64,000 nucleotides of DNA from Cryphonectria parasitica EP155 (lineage: Eukaryota; Ascomycota; Sordariomycetes; Diaporthales; Cryphonectriaceae), in the NCBI RefSeq assembly GCF_011745365.1, contig NW_024468917.1, positions 682,001 to 746,000 on the forward strand, read 5' to 3'. Shown in pieces: positions 11,587 through 23,451 of this stretch. The notes beneath the pieces are model-generated. The model was not told where the DNA came from. It saw only the letters and a program-made list of their open reading frames with translations, and made no database searches. A program made the translations under genes and the position numbers. Each line of letters opens with the position of its first letter. Position 1 is the stretch's first letter.

Positions 11587-14500
11587 AAGTGCGTGTTGTC
11601 GATTTCCTCCTAGGCCTGTGTGTGCGTGTGATTTAGGTGACCGATGCTTACTTTTTACTACCACTTTACTGAACTGGACGTAAAGGACTGACGCAATAGA
11701 AGTCCGAGCCTTATGCAAGTGACGGGCGGCGGGTGACCCCGTTGATGATCCAGGAACAAGCGCTGATTTTCTTTGGCTCATCGTCATGACGATCCCCGGC
11801 CTTGGCCTCTTCCGTTTTTTCGACGCCTTTCATTCGTTCCTGTAGCATTGAACAGCGTTGCTGATCACTACCGAGGCATCCGGGGCAAGACTCTTTGACC
11901 ATAGTACTACGTAGCATGGGCTTTTATCCCACTCAACTCCGAAAAAATGCTACAGTACCTGTTATGGTATTGTTCCATATAGTCCTAATCAAAAGTCCTC
12001 CGTGATGGATCGGGGTCCTTCTTGGCTGACCTGGCCCCTCGCACGCCCTGACCTTCACTGTGCTACGCTACTACAATGGTAACTATCAACATGGCCGCCA
12101 CGGTGGTCCACCGAGCAAAGTTCTAGAACCCCGACCGCCTCGCGCATCCACACAGGATAGCACATCCAGCTCGATCACCGCTTGCTGGCTGTAGGTGGCT
12201 AGCTTCTTAGCTAAGTAGTTCTAGAGTAAGTAGCTCACTGGGCACTCCCATAAGTACATACTATACTACGCCCTGGCGTTCCCTCGTTGACGGGGAGGGA
12301 GCAGGAAGAAGAAAAAAAAAGAAGAAAAAAACCAACTAGAAGGCAATCCACCCAACAAAATGCATAAACAAACCAATGCCTTCTTTTCACCTCGAGCGCC
12401 CCGCCCCGCCAAGTGGGACGACGTTGAGATAGGGGACATGGGCAGGGAAAAGGGAACAAGAAAATGCGGACGGCCCTGCCCTATTCTTTCTCTCTCTGCT
12501 GTGGCACTTGTCCTCATCTGAAAGGTGAACCCCGGCCGGGGAAAGGACGGGTGAAGAGCGGTAAAGCAGGCGGTGGAGGTGACAGCGCTGGTTTTTTTCC
12601 TCATTTTTTTCCCTTCCCCTTGTTCTTTCTTTATCTCTGCCTTCTCATTTGTTCTCGCATAAAGCCCCGTCATTTGGGTAATTATGCAGGACTTTTGGCT
12701 TATGCAAAATACAAGTTTCGCGACAAATAAAGAGGATAGAAAAAGAGTAGAAGAAAAGTAGGAGGGGAAAGAAAAGATGACATGTTTCCGCCCCGTCCAG
12801 CCGGGAGATGACACGTGGGTGGCCGGGGTTTCGGGCTGAGCGAGTGTGTAGCAGCGACGTAACGCTAGGAACTACCTTTGTACACACCAAAGTACTGTAT
12901 AGTATGGCTGGATTTTGGGGACTGTGTGACTGGACTATGTATCTGACGATAAAGCGAAGGATGACCAGATCAGGCACTGAGGTCTGAGAGGAGTGACGAA
13001 CCAAAGCAGGTTGTCAGTTTGGTGTGAGCACGTCGCATATGATATGGACTTCACGTTCAGATTTCCCACGAGAAAAGATGAGTTCGTCGAGCTCGTGTGG
13101 GAGTGCGTCGAGGTTTGCAGAGTTAGCAGGAAGACTCAACAAAGGCTTCCTCGTGCATCGGCACGGCACACATACACACTCCTCAAATACGTCTGCTCTA
13201 CAGTGGTGGATCAAACCCAGCAGTCCTGCCCTGATGCTGTCTTACCTCACCCTTCCCTAAAACCTGACTGCTCGGGCCGCTCGGTGTATTTTCTCGGCTT
13301 CATCCTCGACATAACCGGCTGCCCCAAGTCGCCGATCACAAAAGGACCAGCCGTACAAACACCCGAGTTTTCTCAGAACCCGGCTTGTTTTCTTGTGTTT
13401 CTTCTCTTCCTTTAGAGGACCTTCCTTCAACTAAAGTGGTCGGGTTTCTCAACCCCCTGGGAGATGGGTTGGGACGGGAGAAAGGACATCACCCTGCAAG
13501 CCACCAGTCCACATATAATAGCCCGTGTACGAGGTTGACGAGGTTGATTCAGCAGCGCCACCGGTCAACAGATTTGAAAAGAAAGAAGGAAAAGAAAGAA
13601 AGAATAAGAACAGAAGAAGAGGAATGTGAACATAAATAAATAAAAAAGGGAAGGGAAAAGAAAAAAGAGCTGGGCAGATGGCCTATCTAGAACCACAGCA
13701 CTGCAATGGGAGCGTATCCTGCCCTCGTTGTACACCAACTTTCTCTTTCCTTCCGTGATTGTACATATGAATCTAGCACAAAACGTGTCACAAATTGGCC
13801 GAGTAATACAAGTCCTAAGCTGACGGGACCTCATGGGTTTGCCCCCAGCCCATCCCCCCCCCCTCCCATCTTCTAAATTCCTCTTTCCCTACTTGTTTGT
13901 ATCGTGTAGTGCCCCCGCCCCCTTCCACCGACTCTACCTCTTCACCCAACGCTTATCACCATCTCCCATGACCGTCCCTCTCATCACTTGGCAGTAGCAT
14001 TAAAACCCCCACGCGCCCTTTCCCACACCCCTAGGCAAGCCACACTCGGTAACCGGCTGGATCAGCAGTCATTGTTTCTCAGGTGATTTCCACACCCGAG
14101 CCAGCCACAGGACAAACAATTCCCCACGCGCCTCCCCCCCCCCTCCTCCCCTTCCTCCTCTCACCCTCACCGCATCAGGTAAGACAGGCGCAAGTGGCTG
14201 GGCCAAGTGAAGCTGGTGAGCAAACAAAAAAAGGGGACAAAAGAACGAGAACCCGGTAAACGATGGCGCCATCTCGCCGCCGCGGCGCTTCTGACAAGTA
14301 TTTGCCAGTGGATCTGCTGGGTCGGGTGCGCCCTGGGGCTGCTTACGTGCCCCCTATGTACCTGCCAGTCGGGAGTTCGTAAGACGTGACACTGGCCAAG
14401 GTCTTGACTTGTCGCCGCTGTAATTACGTATGTGTGTAACCGAGGCGTGTATCGATGCATATGCGCTGTCTTGTGTCGAGGCTGGACTGGCTGCAGTCTG

Positions 14501-15936
14501 GAAGAGGGGCCACCCTGGAGAGGTGGGAAGATGGGTAAATATAATAAGGTTAGCGAGCGAAGGAAGACAAAGGGAACGACAGGCCCGGCTTCATAGGGAA
14601 CTATCGTTCTCGTGCGACGCGACACGTGCGAAACCTTGTCCCAGCAGGCCTGGTCTGACAATGAATGGCGGCGGCTGGGTGCTGCTGCAGGTGGCTGGGA
14701 GGGCTCTTGGCTGTGTATCAAGTATTCTTTCTTGCGTTCATGTGCGCCCTTTAGACGGAAGGGGACAGGATCGAGAGAGAGAAAAGAAAAGAAGAGGCCT
14801 GGGTTCGAGGACGAACACGAGAGGGTCGGAGGAATCTCACCCTGAAGCATCATCCAGGAGGAGGACATGAGCGCGATCGTCCTCAGGGCTAGAGGCAAAG
14901 GAGTGCGGCTTGTCGACGTGCGTCTTCATTCCACGACTTAAGTCTCGTGTAACAGCGGACATGATGAATACATGTGTAAGCATGTATGTCTCGAGAAGGA
15001 CGAGGAAGTTTTCACCGCCGAGACCTTCCGACTGCGTCGTTGCTCAGACAGACCGCAACGGCGTGACGATTCCCAAGTCGTCAGTGGCTTGATGGGGCTT
15101 TTCACAATTAGTCGTATCCCTACTGCAGCAGGTTTGACTGTTTCACACGTACATAGAATGTACTAGAGGGCTTCTGGCTTGTGTGGAAGAAAAAGGAAAG
15201 GGTTATCGGAGGACACTTCAAACTCATTACACTGCTCTCTATTCGAAGCTACATATTCCCGGGCCGTCTTTTGAATGATAATTCCTGATGATGAGAGAAG
15301 ACTCCGTACTATTCTACCAACTGTCAAAAAACCTGAAAGGGAGGGCAGTTTCCCGAGACTATTCAAGACACAAGAGAGACCTGAATACGAACAATCTTGT
15401 CCTTGAACAGGAGTAACCCGGATATGAGAAGGGGGGGGGGGTATCCTATCCTAATAAGTCTTCCAGAAAAGTAAAGACGACGAGAGACAGATGAAGAGAC
15501 AAAAAAAAAAGTCTACCTGTGTGTGTGAGAGGGATACAGGATGGTGTGTTGTTGTTGTGGTGGTGGGGTGGTGTGTATATATAATCAGCAACCCAGAAAC
15601 AAGCAGCGACCGACTCCAGCGAAAACTTGTTGCCCTATTCCAAATGAATAGCTAAGCAGAGGAGGCGTAGCCAGATGTCTCGCCGAAAGAAGAGACAGAG
15701 AAGGGGGAGGATGTCGAACCGGCTCCAGCCCGGTTGAGATGCATAAATATCGGGTTGCTTGTAGTGGTCGTAGCCCAATGCTTCTTCTTGTCGTGCGTCT
15801 CAGACTTTCCATGCGGTCTTTGTTGCCGTTATCGTGTTTTCAAACAACGTATTAAAAATCCATGACTCATTACACATCGAAGAAGTTTGGCCCAGCCGAT
15901 GGTGGTCGGTAGTAATAGCTTCTCCTTCTATATTCT

Positions 15937-17971
15937 TTATTCCCTGATGGTCGTCGTCGTTTCACGGGGAGAGACGACCTCGTCCTTCTTGGCACCGACG
16001 CCCGCGAACCACCCGCCAATCCAGCTCTGCCGCTTGTTCGCCGCGGCCTGGGCCTCGTTGTTCTCCTGCACCAGCCTAAGGGGCCTCGGCTTGTTGCCCG
16101 CGGCGAACGTCTGCGTCACCCTCTTCTCGCGGGGAGGACTCTGGTTCGGCGTGCTGCTGATCGTGTCCTTATCGCCGTTGGCCATCGACGACGAGTCGCC
16201 GCTGACGCTCGACGTCTCGCTGCGCATGCTGCCAGGGAAATTGCCCGGCACCGAGGCCGCTGTGGCCCCAGAGGTGTTGCGTTCGCGCTGCGGTGTGTTG
16301 AAGAAGTCCCGGGACGAACGCAGGGTTGGGGATAAAGGGCCCTCCGGGCCCTTGTACATCTGGTTGACGAGTGAAGCCGCACCCGTAAAGTTCTCGCTCA
16401 TGGGCCGTGAGCGCCGCGTCGACTGCGACCGTCCCAACCCGATCGGAATACTAGGTGCCGTCTCGGGGTTGAAGTGCGCGCTGTTGGCCGCTGCTGGCAT
16501 CACCGACATGGGACGAGGTCTGGGCTTGCCTGGAGGAGCTGCTGCAGCTGCTGGACCGCCAGTGGCCATCGACTTGGCGCGCTGCAGGACTGAAGATCCC
16601 GAGGCTTGCCTCAGCTCGTGAGGCGGAGGTGGCAGGTCTTTCTCGGTGTTGGGCTTCGCGGTGCTGTCTGTCTGGTCGAGGATGTGCTCAAAGTCCTGGT
16701 GCTGCAGGAGGCGCTCGATAATTCTGTTAATATATAGCGTCAAAGCCTTGTTCTGGTCCTTCATGGACCGCAGCTCGGTCTCGAGACGGCGGGTGTGCTC
16801 GCTCTGCTCCTGCTCCTCGCCCTCGGCTACGTCGTTCAGCTCGTCTGCCAGGCTGGCGCCGGCTGTCTTGCCCTCGAGAGCAGCCAGGGCGTCCTCGTTG
16901 CTCTGCGCACCACGCATGTAGCTGAAGTCGTCCTTGCCAAAGTCTCCGTTCAGCGTCTTCTCCTGCAGCAGCAGCTGGTAGCTCTCGTTGTCCTCCATGA
17001 GGCGTGCGTTGGCCATGCGAGTCTCCATGAGCAGGCGCTCGACCTCCTGCAGCCTGCCGCCGCCCTGGTTCTCCGACTCGACGAGCTTGATCTGTGCCTC
17101 TGCCAACTCCAGCCGCAGCGACTCGATGAGCTTGTCTTTCTGGAGGATGAGCTTGGACTGGTTTCTCGAGTCGCTGCGCTGCAGAGATGCGGGTGGTGCG
17201 AAGCTGCCGCCCTCGAGAGATGGCGATGCCGGGTTTACTGCATGCAGCGATAGATTAGTCGCTTGCCAGGAAGTTAGAAGACAATGAGGTCCAGGCCGGC
17301 TGGGACGTGGCATGAGAAAACTTACCTGACCTCGACGGCCTAGGCTGCTCGTCCTCGCCAGCCATCTTCTGCTGGTTCAGGGAGTCCTTAAGGCGCGCAA
17401 TGACCATTTGCAACTCCTCCTCCCTGTTGGCCATGTCTTCCTTCTCCTTGACCATGGCGGAGCGCTCAGCCTCGTAAATGGCCTCCATCTCCCTGATCTT
17501 GCGGGTCGCCTCCCTCTTCTCGTTCTGCAGGGCCTCGGACTGCTCCTCGAGCTCGTGGCATTTCTCCTCGTACTTGACCTGCTCCTTGGTGACCTCGTCG
17601 AACCGGGCCTGGAGCACCTCGGCCTGTTTCCTGTATTCCTCGGACGAGATCTCGGCCTTGCCCAGGCGGTCCTTCAAGTCGTCGAGCATGGCGAGCTTCT
17701 CGGCGCGAGCGGCCTCTTCCTCCTCCACAGACGAGCCGCTGGTGCTGGGAACCAAGGACTCCCTTCTCTGTCCCGCGGTCGCTCGAGCAGACACAGGCGT
17801 GCTCGTGCGGAAGGAGCGTGTTCTGGCGTGATTCCCAGCGGGGCGCTCAGCGAGGTTGCCGTTCGGCGTGGAGGACCGAGGGGTGGTTCTCGACGGGGTG
17901 GACATGGGCGAGGACGTCGAATTGGGGTCCCGACCCGAGATGGGTGTCTTTTTGGCCGCGATTGTTGACAT
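15937..17971 (-). CDS. Coiled-coil protein, two exons
   Basis: Exon 1 is 17326-17971 and exon 2 is 15937-17237. The 88-base intron has donor GTAAG, branch-like ACTAAT and acceptor CAG, and joins Ser-Arg-Ser to Val-Asn-Pro in frame. The product is about 648 residues. The first 80 are Ser/Thr/Pro-rich and basic, as in many microtubule- or cortex-associated proteins. Two heptad-type coiled-coil stretches follow, at about 85-215 and 235-390, rich in Glu, Lys, Arg, Leu and Gln. The C-terminal 230 residues are disordered, Ser/Pro-rich, and near the end carry RQSWIGGWFAG, which looks like a conserved short motif. Similar fungal proteins have been named 'M protein repeat protein', a label that carries no functional evidence. 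No enzyme domain or membrane segment is visible. A scaffold or cytoskeletal adaptor role is inference. Confidence 0.8.
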
Positions 17972-20717
17972 GGTCGAGCGAGTGATGGATTCTCAAGAGG
18001 GAGGGAGGAAAAGGGTATCGAGAGGCGGCGGATTCACTCGTCGGACGGGCTGAAAGACAGGAAGGAACACAGCCGAAAGACGGTCAGAAAACGCGCTATC
18101 GCGAGGTGGTTTATAAACAGATCGAGTCGGTAAATGGCGTGTGGGCAAGATGCGGTGAGGGGGATCCAGTGGTACCGGATCCTGAACAGAGCGTTGTCAA
18201 GTGGATCTCTGGCTGGTATCCAGTGTGTCCAGAGTCAATATTTCCCAAGCCAAGCCCAAGGGAAAGCCGTGACCACACACAGGCACGGGAAGGATTGTTG
18301 AATGGAGTTCGACCTGGGGTTATGCGACTAGCGAAGCGGCAAATGCCTGCGCCTGGCCTGACGTTTTACCCTTGACCAAAAGAGACCGCTTGACTGACTG
18401 ACTGGAATGAGATGCGCGCCCCGGCAACCAAGGGAGTTTGGTTTCCAAGGTCTTGCGCGTGTGTGGTGTGTGTATGTGTTTATTCTTAGTAGCAGCAGGT
18501 GGCGTAGCTGGTCGTGTGCTGCTGGGCTGCGCGTAGGTCCTATGTAATATGGTAAGAAGTCCAGCAGAAGTGCGATTTTTAGAGACTCGAGGGTACGCCC
18601 AGCAAAACATAAGACAGGAAGAGGACAAAAACGAGGGCTGTGGATCAATCACAAGCCCAGCAACCCAGTCAGCCATCACACCGCGAGAGCAGGGGAGGCA
18701 TGTATCATCCACACACCGAGGCAACCCAGCGATAAAATTGTTAGCGCGTTAAGCCTCTGCAGCTATGACTGCTAGCCCCATCTAACAAAAATGGGTTCTG
18801 GCGGTACTCTTTGAGTACGTACCTTTTGCTCACTGCCCAGCAACCGTCACTCGCCCACAGTGAGGACAGGCTACCTGCGTTGCGCCCGAGAGGTTCACCC
18901 CCTTTTTTCTCCCCTCGCTCTCTCTCCCTCACAATTGACTACACATAGTACTGATAGGAATTTGTCATTTGAGAGAACCTTCAACCGGGTGCATAAGATT
19001 GACGAATACTTGTGCATTTAATATGTATGAAGTACCTAAGAGGCAGAACGAAAGGCCCTACCGGGTCTGGTTTGTCCTTCGATGAACGGTACGGAAGTAC
19101 CTTGGCAGTGCTTTGTCGTTCGAGGCCCGATGACTTGCAGCGCTGTACTGCATTGCTGAATCAGTAGATTTGATACGTCCACATGCCCCCAAGGCCGAAA
19201 CACCGTGACTTTGGCTCCCTTTCCTAGTCCAACAGAGTTACAGAGTCTTGCTGTTGTCACAGGCTCGACACTATGACTTATCCAGGACAACCAGATGAAG
19301 CGAATCAGCAATGTCTCGCTGAAACACCAGCCCCCCATTATCCCGGTCTCAATTCACTCCATGCTATGCCAATCTTCAAGGTATCATACCCAGCCGTTCC
19401 AGCATCTACCTGTCCTGTGGTGTGCTTTCTTTGCATTCGTGGACTCGATCAGTATGCACACTTCTGTCTGGCAGACGAACTCGGCAATGCGACTGTTCAC
19501 ACAAGGCCTCTGCGTGCATTGCCAGGGCCGGAGATTTGAACGGGGGTAAATAGTCAATGGTCTCCCTCTTGATTTGTCGCCTCATCTGGATGTTTATGCC
19601 GCATAAGAGCCGAATGGACACGGCGTAGATCTTGCCAGTCCCTGTGCTGTGGTCATTGGGGGAAAGGGATGGACGTTCTTTTGCCCCACCGCAGAGGGCC
19701 ATTGAAAAGTGAAATGAATGATCCCTCCCATCCCTCCAGTATAAAAGACATCGGTTGCTCCGGGTGTGACTGTGCGTGTGCGTGTGTCCGGGCGTTGGAG
19801 ATGGGAATGACCGTTAGTCGTTCCAGTGCGGGCGAGGATTCCCACCCAGGCTGAACGATGTTCCTTCCGAGTCTGCGGACGCTTGGATTCTTCCGTGAGC
19901 CGTGTGGATGACTGGGGTTCCCGAGGCTATCGCGATCTGACCGTGGTTCGCAGATCCGGGCAAGGGGAGGGGTGAAGATGCCCACCAAAGAACCGCCAAC
20001 CGCAACAATGCTGGCCCAATTTGCATTGATAGAACTCTTGCCAGGCTTGAGGCTTGGAGATGTCCTCTGGCATTGGTTCTGAGTGGTCATGACTATGTTT
20101 CGGGGAGCCCACTCAACAAAGGACAGGAAGGCACGTAGACGGGCATGTATTACTCGGAACACTCTCCGTCTCTGCGGTTTCCAAAAGCAGAGCCTTGTTC
20201 GTGACTCTAACGACTATAGTCGAACTCAGAATATAGGACGGTACTAATGATGTGTGATGGGACGCCGTGCGAATTGCTCCCGAAACTAGGTTCACTCACA
20301 GGCCCGTCGGCCGAATTATGACTGTGATGCAACGTCGGACATGTGCACAGGCGCACAAGGCTGGCAGTTTCCTGGAAAAAAAAGAAAAGGGCCGCGAAGA
20401 AAAAGGGCTACGACATAGGACAAGGCATGCACGTCTACATAACCGCAAAAAAAGTGCTCGGTCAAGTCGGCAACGCGACCAGATGGATTGGAGTGGGCGA
20501 AGCGTATCTCATGATGTTATCTGAAGGCCATCCTAAAGACATGCCTCCCCTTCTTGTGGTTGTCATCCAACAACCTGGGTATCATTTTCCCTTGCAAGAC
20601 TTTCATTGTTCCCAAACCAAATGCCATCCATGCTTCTGGTGCATCATTGCCTTCGTGAACCGAACCGAAACGCCGGGCCAACACACATCAGACGCGCAGC
20701 AGTCGTGCAATTTTCCT
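17972..20717. other. Intergenic: coiled-coil gene promoter and eL30 3' flank
   Basis: The left part is the presumed promoter and leader of the minus-strand coiled-coil gene. The right part lies downstream of the minus-strand eL30 stop. A GT-rich stretch lies near 18455-18480 and GTAC motifs near 18815-18829 and 18943-18952. Frames on both strands between 19270 and 20830 look like chance frames; the one at 20343-20825 partly overlaps eL30 antisense. Confidence 0.55.
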
Positions 20718-21307
20718 TTACGACGCCTGCTCGCTGAGGATATCGGAGTCACCAGCGTCGAGGACCGCCATGGTGGAGCAGCGGAAGAGCTTTCCGCAGG
20801 CGGTGCCCAGCTCAATCTGAGGTAGGAGAAAAAGGAATCAAGTCAGCTCAGACTGTTACCCTCCAGAGAAAACAGGTCTCTCCTTCTCGGGGTTGGAGGA
20901 GGTCGTGCCCGCACGGCAAAGCCGATGCTGCCAGCCTCCTCCGAAGAAAGATAGGTTGTCTGTCGAGATGTAGAATGTGTATGCACTCACGTTGGTGCCG
21001 CCGTAGTGGTGGACGGGAGCCTTGGACAGCATGGAGTAGTACTCCAGCTCGGACTTGCGGAGAGGGGGGGTGTTGCCAGAGATCAGGACCAGCTTGGCCT
21101 TGCCAGAGCGGAGGGCTGTACCAATTGAACATTAACATCTAGGAATTTTGCGACGTTGGGGGACCCTCGATAGTGCTTGAGGGGGGAGAAGAAAAACTTA
21201 CCCTTGAGGGTGGACTTGTAACCAAGAGTGACCTTACCCGACTTCATCACAAGGGCGAGACGGGAGTTGAGGGTGTCACCGGTCTTGGTCTTCTTCTTGG
21301 GGGCCAT
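20718..21307 (-). CDS. rpl30: 60S ribosomal protein eL30 (L30)
   Basis: Three exons: 21202-21307, 20991-21115 and 20718-20816, giving 109 residues. The introns are 86 and 174 bases with GTAAGT and GTGAGT donors and CAG acceptors. The joined protein shows the whole eL30 fold: residues 1-35 with INSRL-like [15 protein letters not shown] and GYKSTLK, then [19 protein letters not shown] and [10 protein letters not shown], then [12 protein letters not shown] and DAGDSDIL. It is a small L7Ae-family RNA-binding protein of the large subunit that binds a kink-turn. Family length is about 105-115 residues. The introns are short enough that only the first exon forms a sizeable open frame. In yeast L30 regulates splicing of its own pre-mRNA; whether that occurs here cannot be read from the sequence. 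It is divergent from uL16. Confidence 0.96.
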
Positions 21308-21711
21308 CTTGACGGATTTGCGATGAAGATGATGGGGGGGTAAGGTTGGTGGTTGTTGGGTTGTCGAAGAAGAGGGTTTAGAAAGAAAAGACTGGAAATA
21401 GTAAATTCGACTAATGCTTTGAACTTTTCGGCGGGTGTAGGTGCCTTAGGTAAGCCAGACCGAAAAGACCATCCTGGGGCAGCCCGCATCACGTGCTGTG
21501 GGTGAGCACGGGCCATTTTCACCAGTTCTGCGGACTGCGGACCAACCTCGCACTACGCCACTGCTGACAGATGGGACACTCGATTTGCCGTTGGGTCTGA
21601 TTTCAAAGCAGGGTCAGTAAAAAAGAGGGACGGCCGCCTTTCTTCCTCCTCAACCTCCAGCAACGACATCACCAACAACACCCTTATCACGACCCCCATC
21701 AATCAGTCAAA
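21308..21711. promoter_or_regulatory. Divergent promoter of eL30 and uL16 genes
   Basis: The 404 bases between the two start codons must contain both 5' leaders and both promoters. The uL16 side ends in an A/C-rich leader (about 21655-21711). The eL30 side carries G-rich sequence just upstream of its start. I could not identify a specific activator site by eye. Confidence 0.7.
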
Positions 21712-22746
21712 ATGGCGCGTCGTCCGGCTCGTTGCTACCGTTACTGCAAGAACAAGGTAAGCGACATTTACGGAGAATTGCTGCGCGATGGAAAACCGAT
21801 CGGAGATGAGTCGATCTCGAAAAGTCTGCAAACGCGAGGGGGTTGCCGGATCAGAATGGCCACGACATCATAATGACGCTCATTTACTTTGACGTCCTGG
21901 TTGTTCAGTGATGGATATGCGTTTGCAGACCGTAGAGGCTCGGTCTCGACGTCTGGGGAGGGAGACCCAAGACAACGACGGGCTTTCTCACGTGAAGAGA
22001 GAAAGAGATAGACCGAAGGAAAGGAAGATAAATTGCTAACAGTTATTTCCTCAATAGCCCTACCCCAAGTCCCGGTTCAACCGTGGTGTGCCCGACCCCA
22101 AGATTCGCATCTTCGATCTGGGCCGCAAGCGTGCGACTGTCGACGACTTCCCTCTCTGCATCCACCTTGTTTCCAATGAGTACGAGCAGCTGAGTTCCGA
22201 GGCCCTCGAGGCCGCCCGTATTTGCGCCAACAAGTACCTGGTCAAGACCGCCGGAAAGGAAGGTTTCCACCTGCGTGTCCGCGCCCACCCTTTCCACGTC
22301 GTCCGTATCAACAAGATGTTGTCTTGTGCCGGTGCCGATAGACTGCAGACTGGTATGCGTGGTGCCTGGGGCAAGCCCAACGGCACTGTCGCCCGTGTCA
22401 ACATTGGTCAGATCATCATGAGCGTCCGCACTCGTGACTCCAGTATGTCCAGACTCGTCCCTCCCAGAGTAGATTCGTCCCGCAGAACAGACCATGAGCT
22501 GACAAATTCTCATCAGACCGTGCCGTCGCCCTCGAGGCCCTCCGCCGTTCTCAGTACAAGTTCCCCGGTCGCCAAAAGATTATCATCTCCAAGAACTGGG
22601 GCTTCACCCCTCTCCGCCGCGACGAGTACCTGGAGAAGAAGGCTGCTGGCCGCGTCAAGGTGGATGGTGCCTACGTGCAGTTCCTGGCCAACCACGGTCC
22701 TCTTGAGTACAACATGAAGCGCTTCCCCGAGGCTTTCGAGGCCTAG
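21712..22746 (+). CDS. rpl10: 60S ribosomal protein uL16 (L10)
   Basis: Three exons: 21712-21756, 22058-22442 and 22517-22746. They give 219 residues, the usual length for eukaryotic uL16. Exon 1 codes for [15 protein letters not shown]; exon 2 begins [13 protein letters not shown] and contains the family segment IRIFDLGRK; exon 3 completes the C-terminal half with [15 protein letters not shown]. Intron 1 is 301 bases (GTAAGC donor, TAG acceptor) and intron 2 is 74 bases (GTATGT donor, CAG acceptor); phases agree at both junctions. uL16 joins the 60S subunit late in the cytoplasm and sits near the peptidyl-transferase centre. Codon use is strongly C/G-ending, typical of highly expressed genes. 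It shares its promoter region with eL30. Confidence 0.97.
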
Positions 22747-23409
22747 AGGGTTCCAGGCGTCTCTTCTCTTGTTGTGCTTGCATGGGAAAACCGTAACTGC
22801 ATTTGGGAATCGGGCTGGCGTCAACAGGGTTCACTGAGGAGGAAGCCGATACGGCTGTGTGGTTGAACTAGAGCATCCACTCTCATATGCGGGAGCCCCT
22901 AGCTTTACGACACAAAACATGCAATTCGGATTTTGATCTACAAGACTGGCCTGGTATCAACTGTCAAATCTGGTCTTGTTAGCAGCGTGGCTGCAATGTG
23001 ATGACATGCTGAACGAACGTGACTTTGAAATCTAAGGGCTGTTGACTCATTGAGCAGCTCTCGACTGCCAAATATAATATCAGGCACCCAACCTCGCTCA
23101 GTAATCAGTTGAGCGTCTCTTGCCAAGATGCCGATAAGTACCGATCGCAGTCTGAATAAGTTTCCATATCAAAGCTTAAGCAAGCTCATACCAGTCAGTC
23201 GTCTATCGTAAGATCTAGCATGTCATGCGACCGTGCCATTTCTGGCCTGCCTTGTGTGCAGAAATATGACCGGTATCGGGTTGATGCTCGCGGATAAGGC
23301 GCAGACTCGCAATCCAAGAAATTTAAGCAAGACTGGATCGACAATACATACTCATACGGGCCAAAAAGCCCAGTGAAACCCAAAAAAAAGGCTCATGATG
23401 GTCCATTCG

Positions 23410-23451
<42 letters not shown>

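Larger units (their letters stand above)
8019..15936. other. 7.9 kb gene-poor interval
   Basis: The first kilobase should hold the promoter and leader of the minus-strand vac7 gene; the far end holds the 3' region of the minus-strand coiled-coil gene. Between them I see no frame with recognisable protein content. Several frames of 100-240 residues exist but are low-complexity and overlap on both strands. Notable elements are TAGTAC/ACTATGGTA motifs from 9001 to 12250, a T29 run at 9821-9849, a C14 run at 10151-10164, a GA repeat at 11545-11585, an A/G-rich tract near 13575-13670 and a GT-rich stretch near 15540-15580. A noncoding transcript is possible but nothing shows it. Confidence 0.55.

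Noticed and set aside
14167..14898. 243-codon minus-strand frame
   Set aside because: No family resemblance and no supporting splice pattern; overlapping frames exist on both strands.
19653..20162. 169-codon minus-strand frame downstream of eL30
   Set aside because: No recognisable domain; base composition unlike neighbouring coding exons and a plus-strand frame overlaps it.
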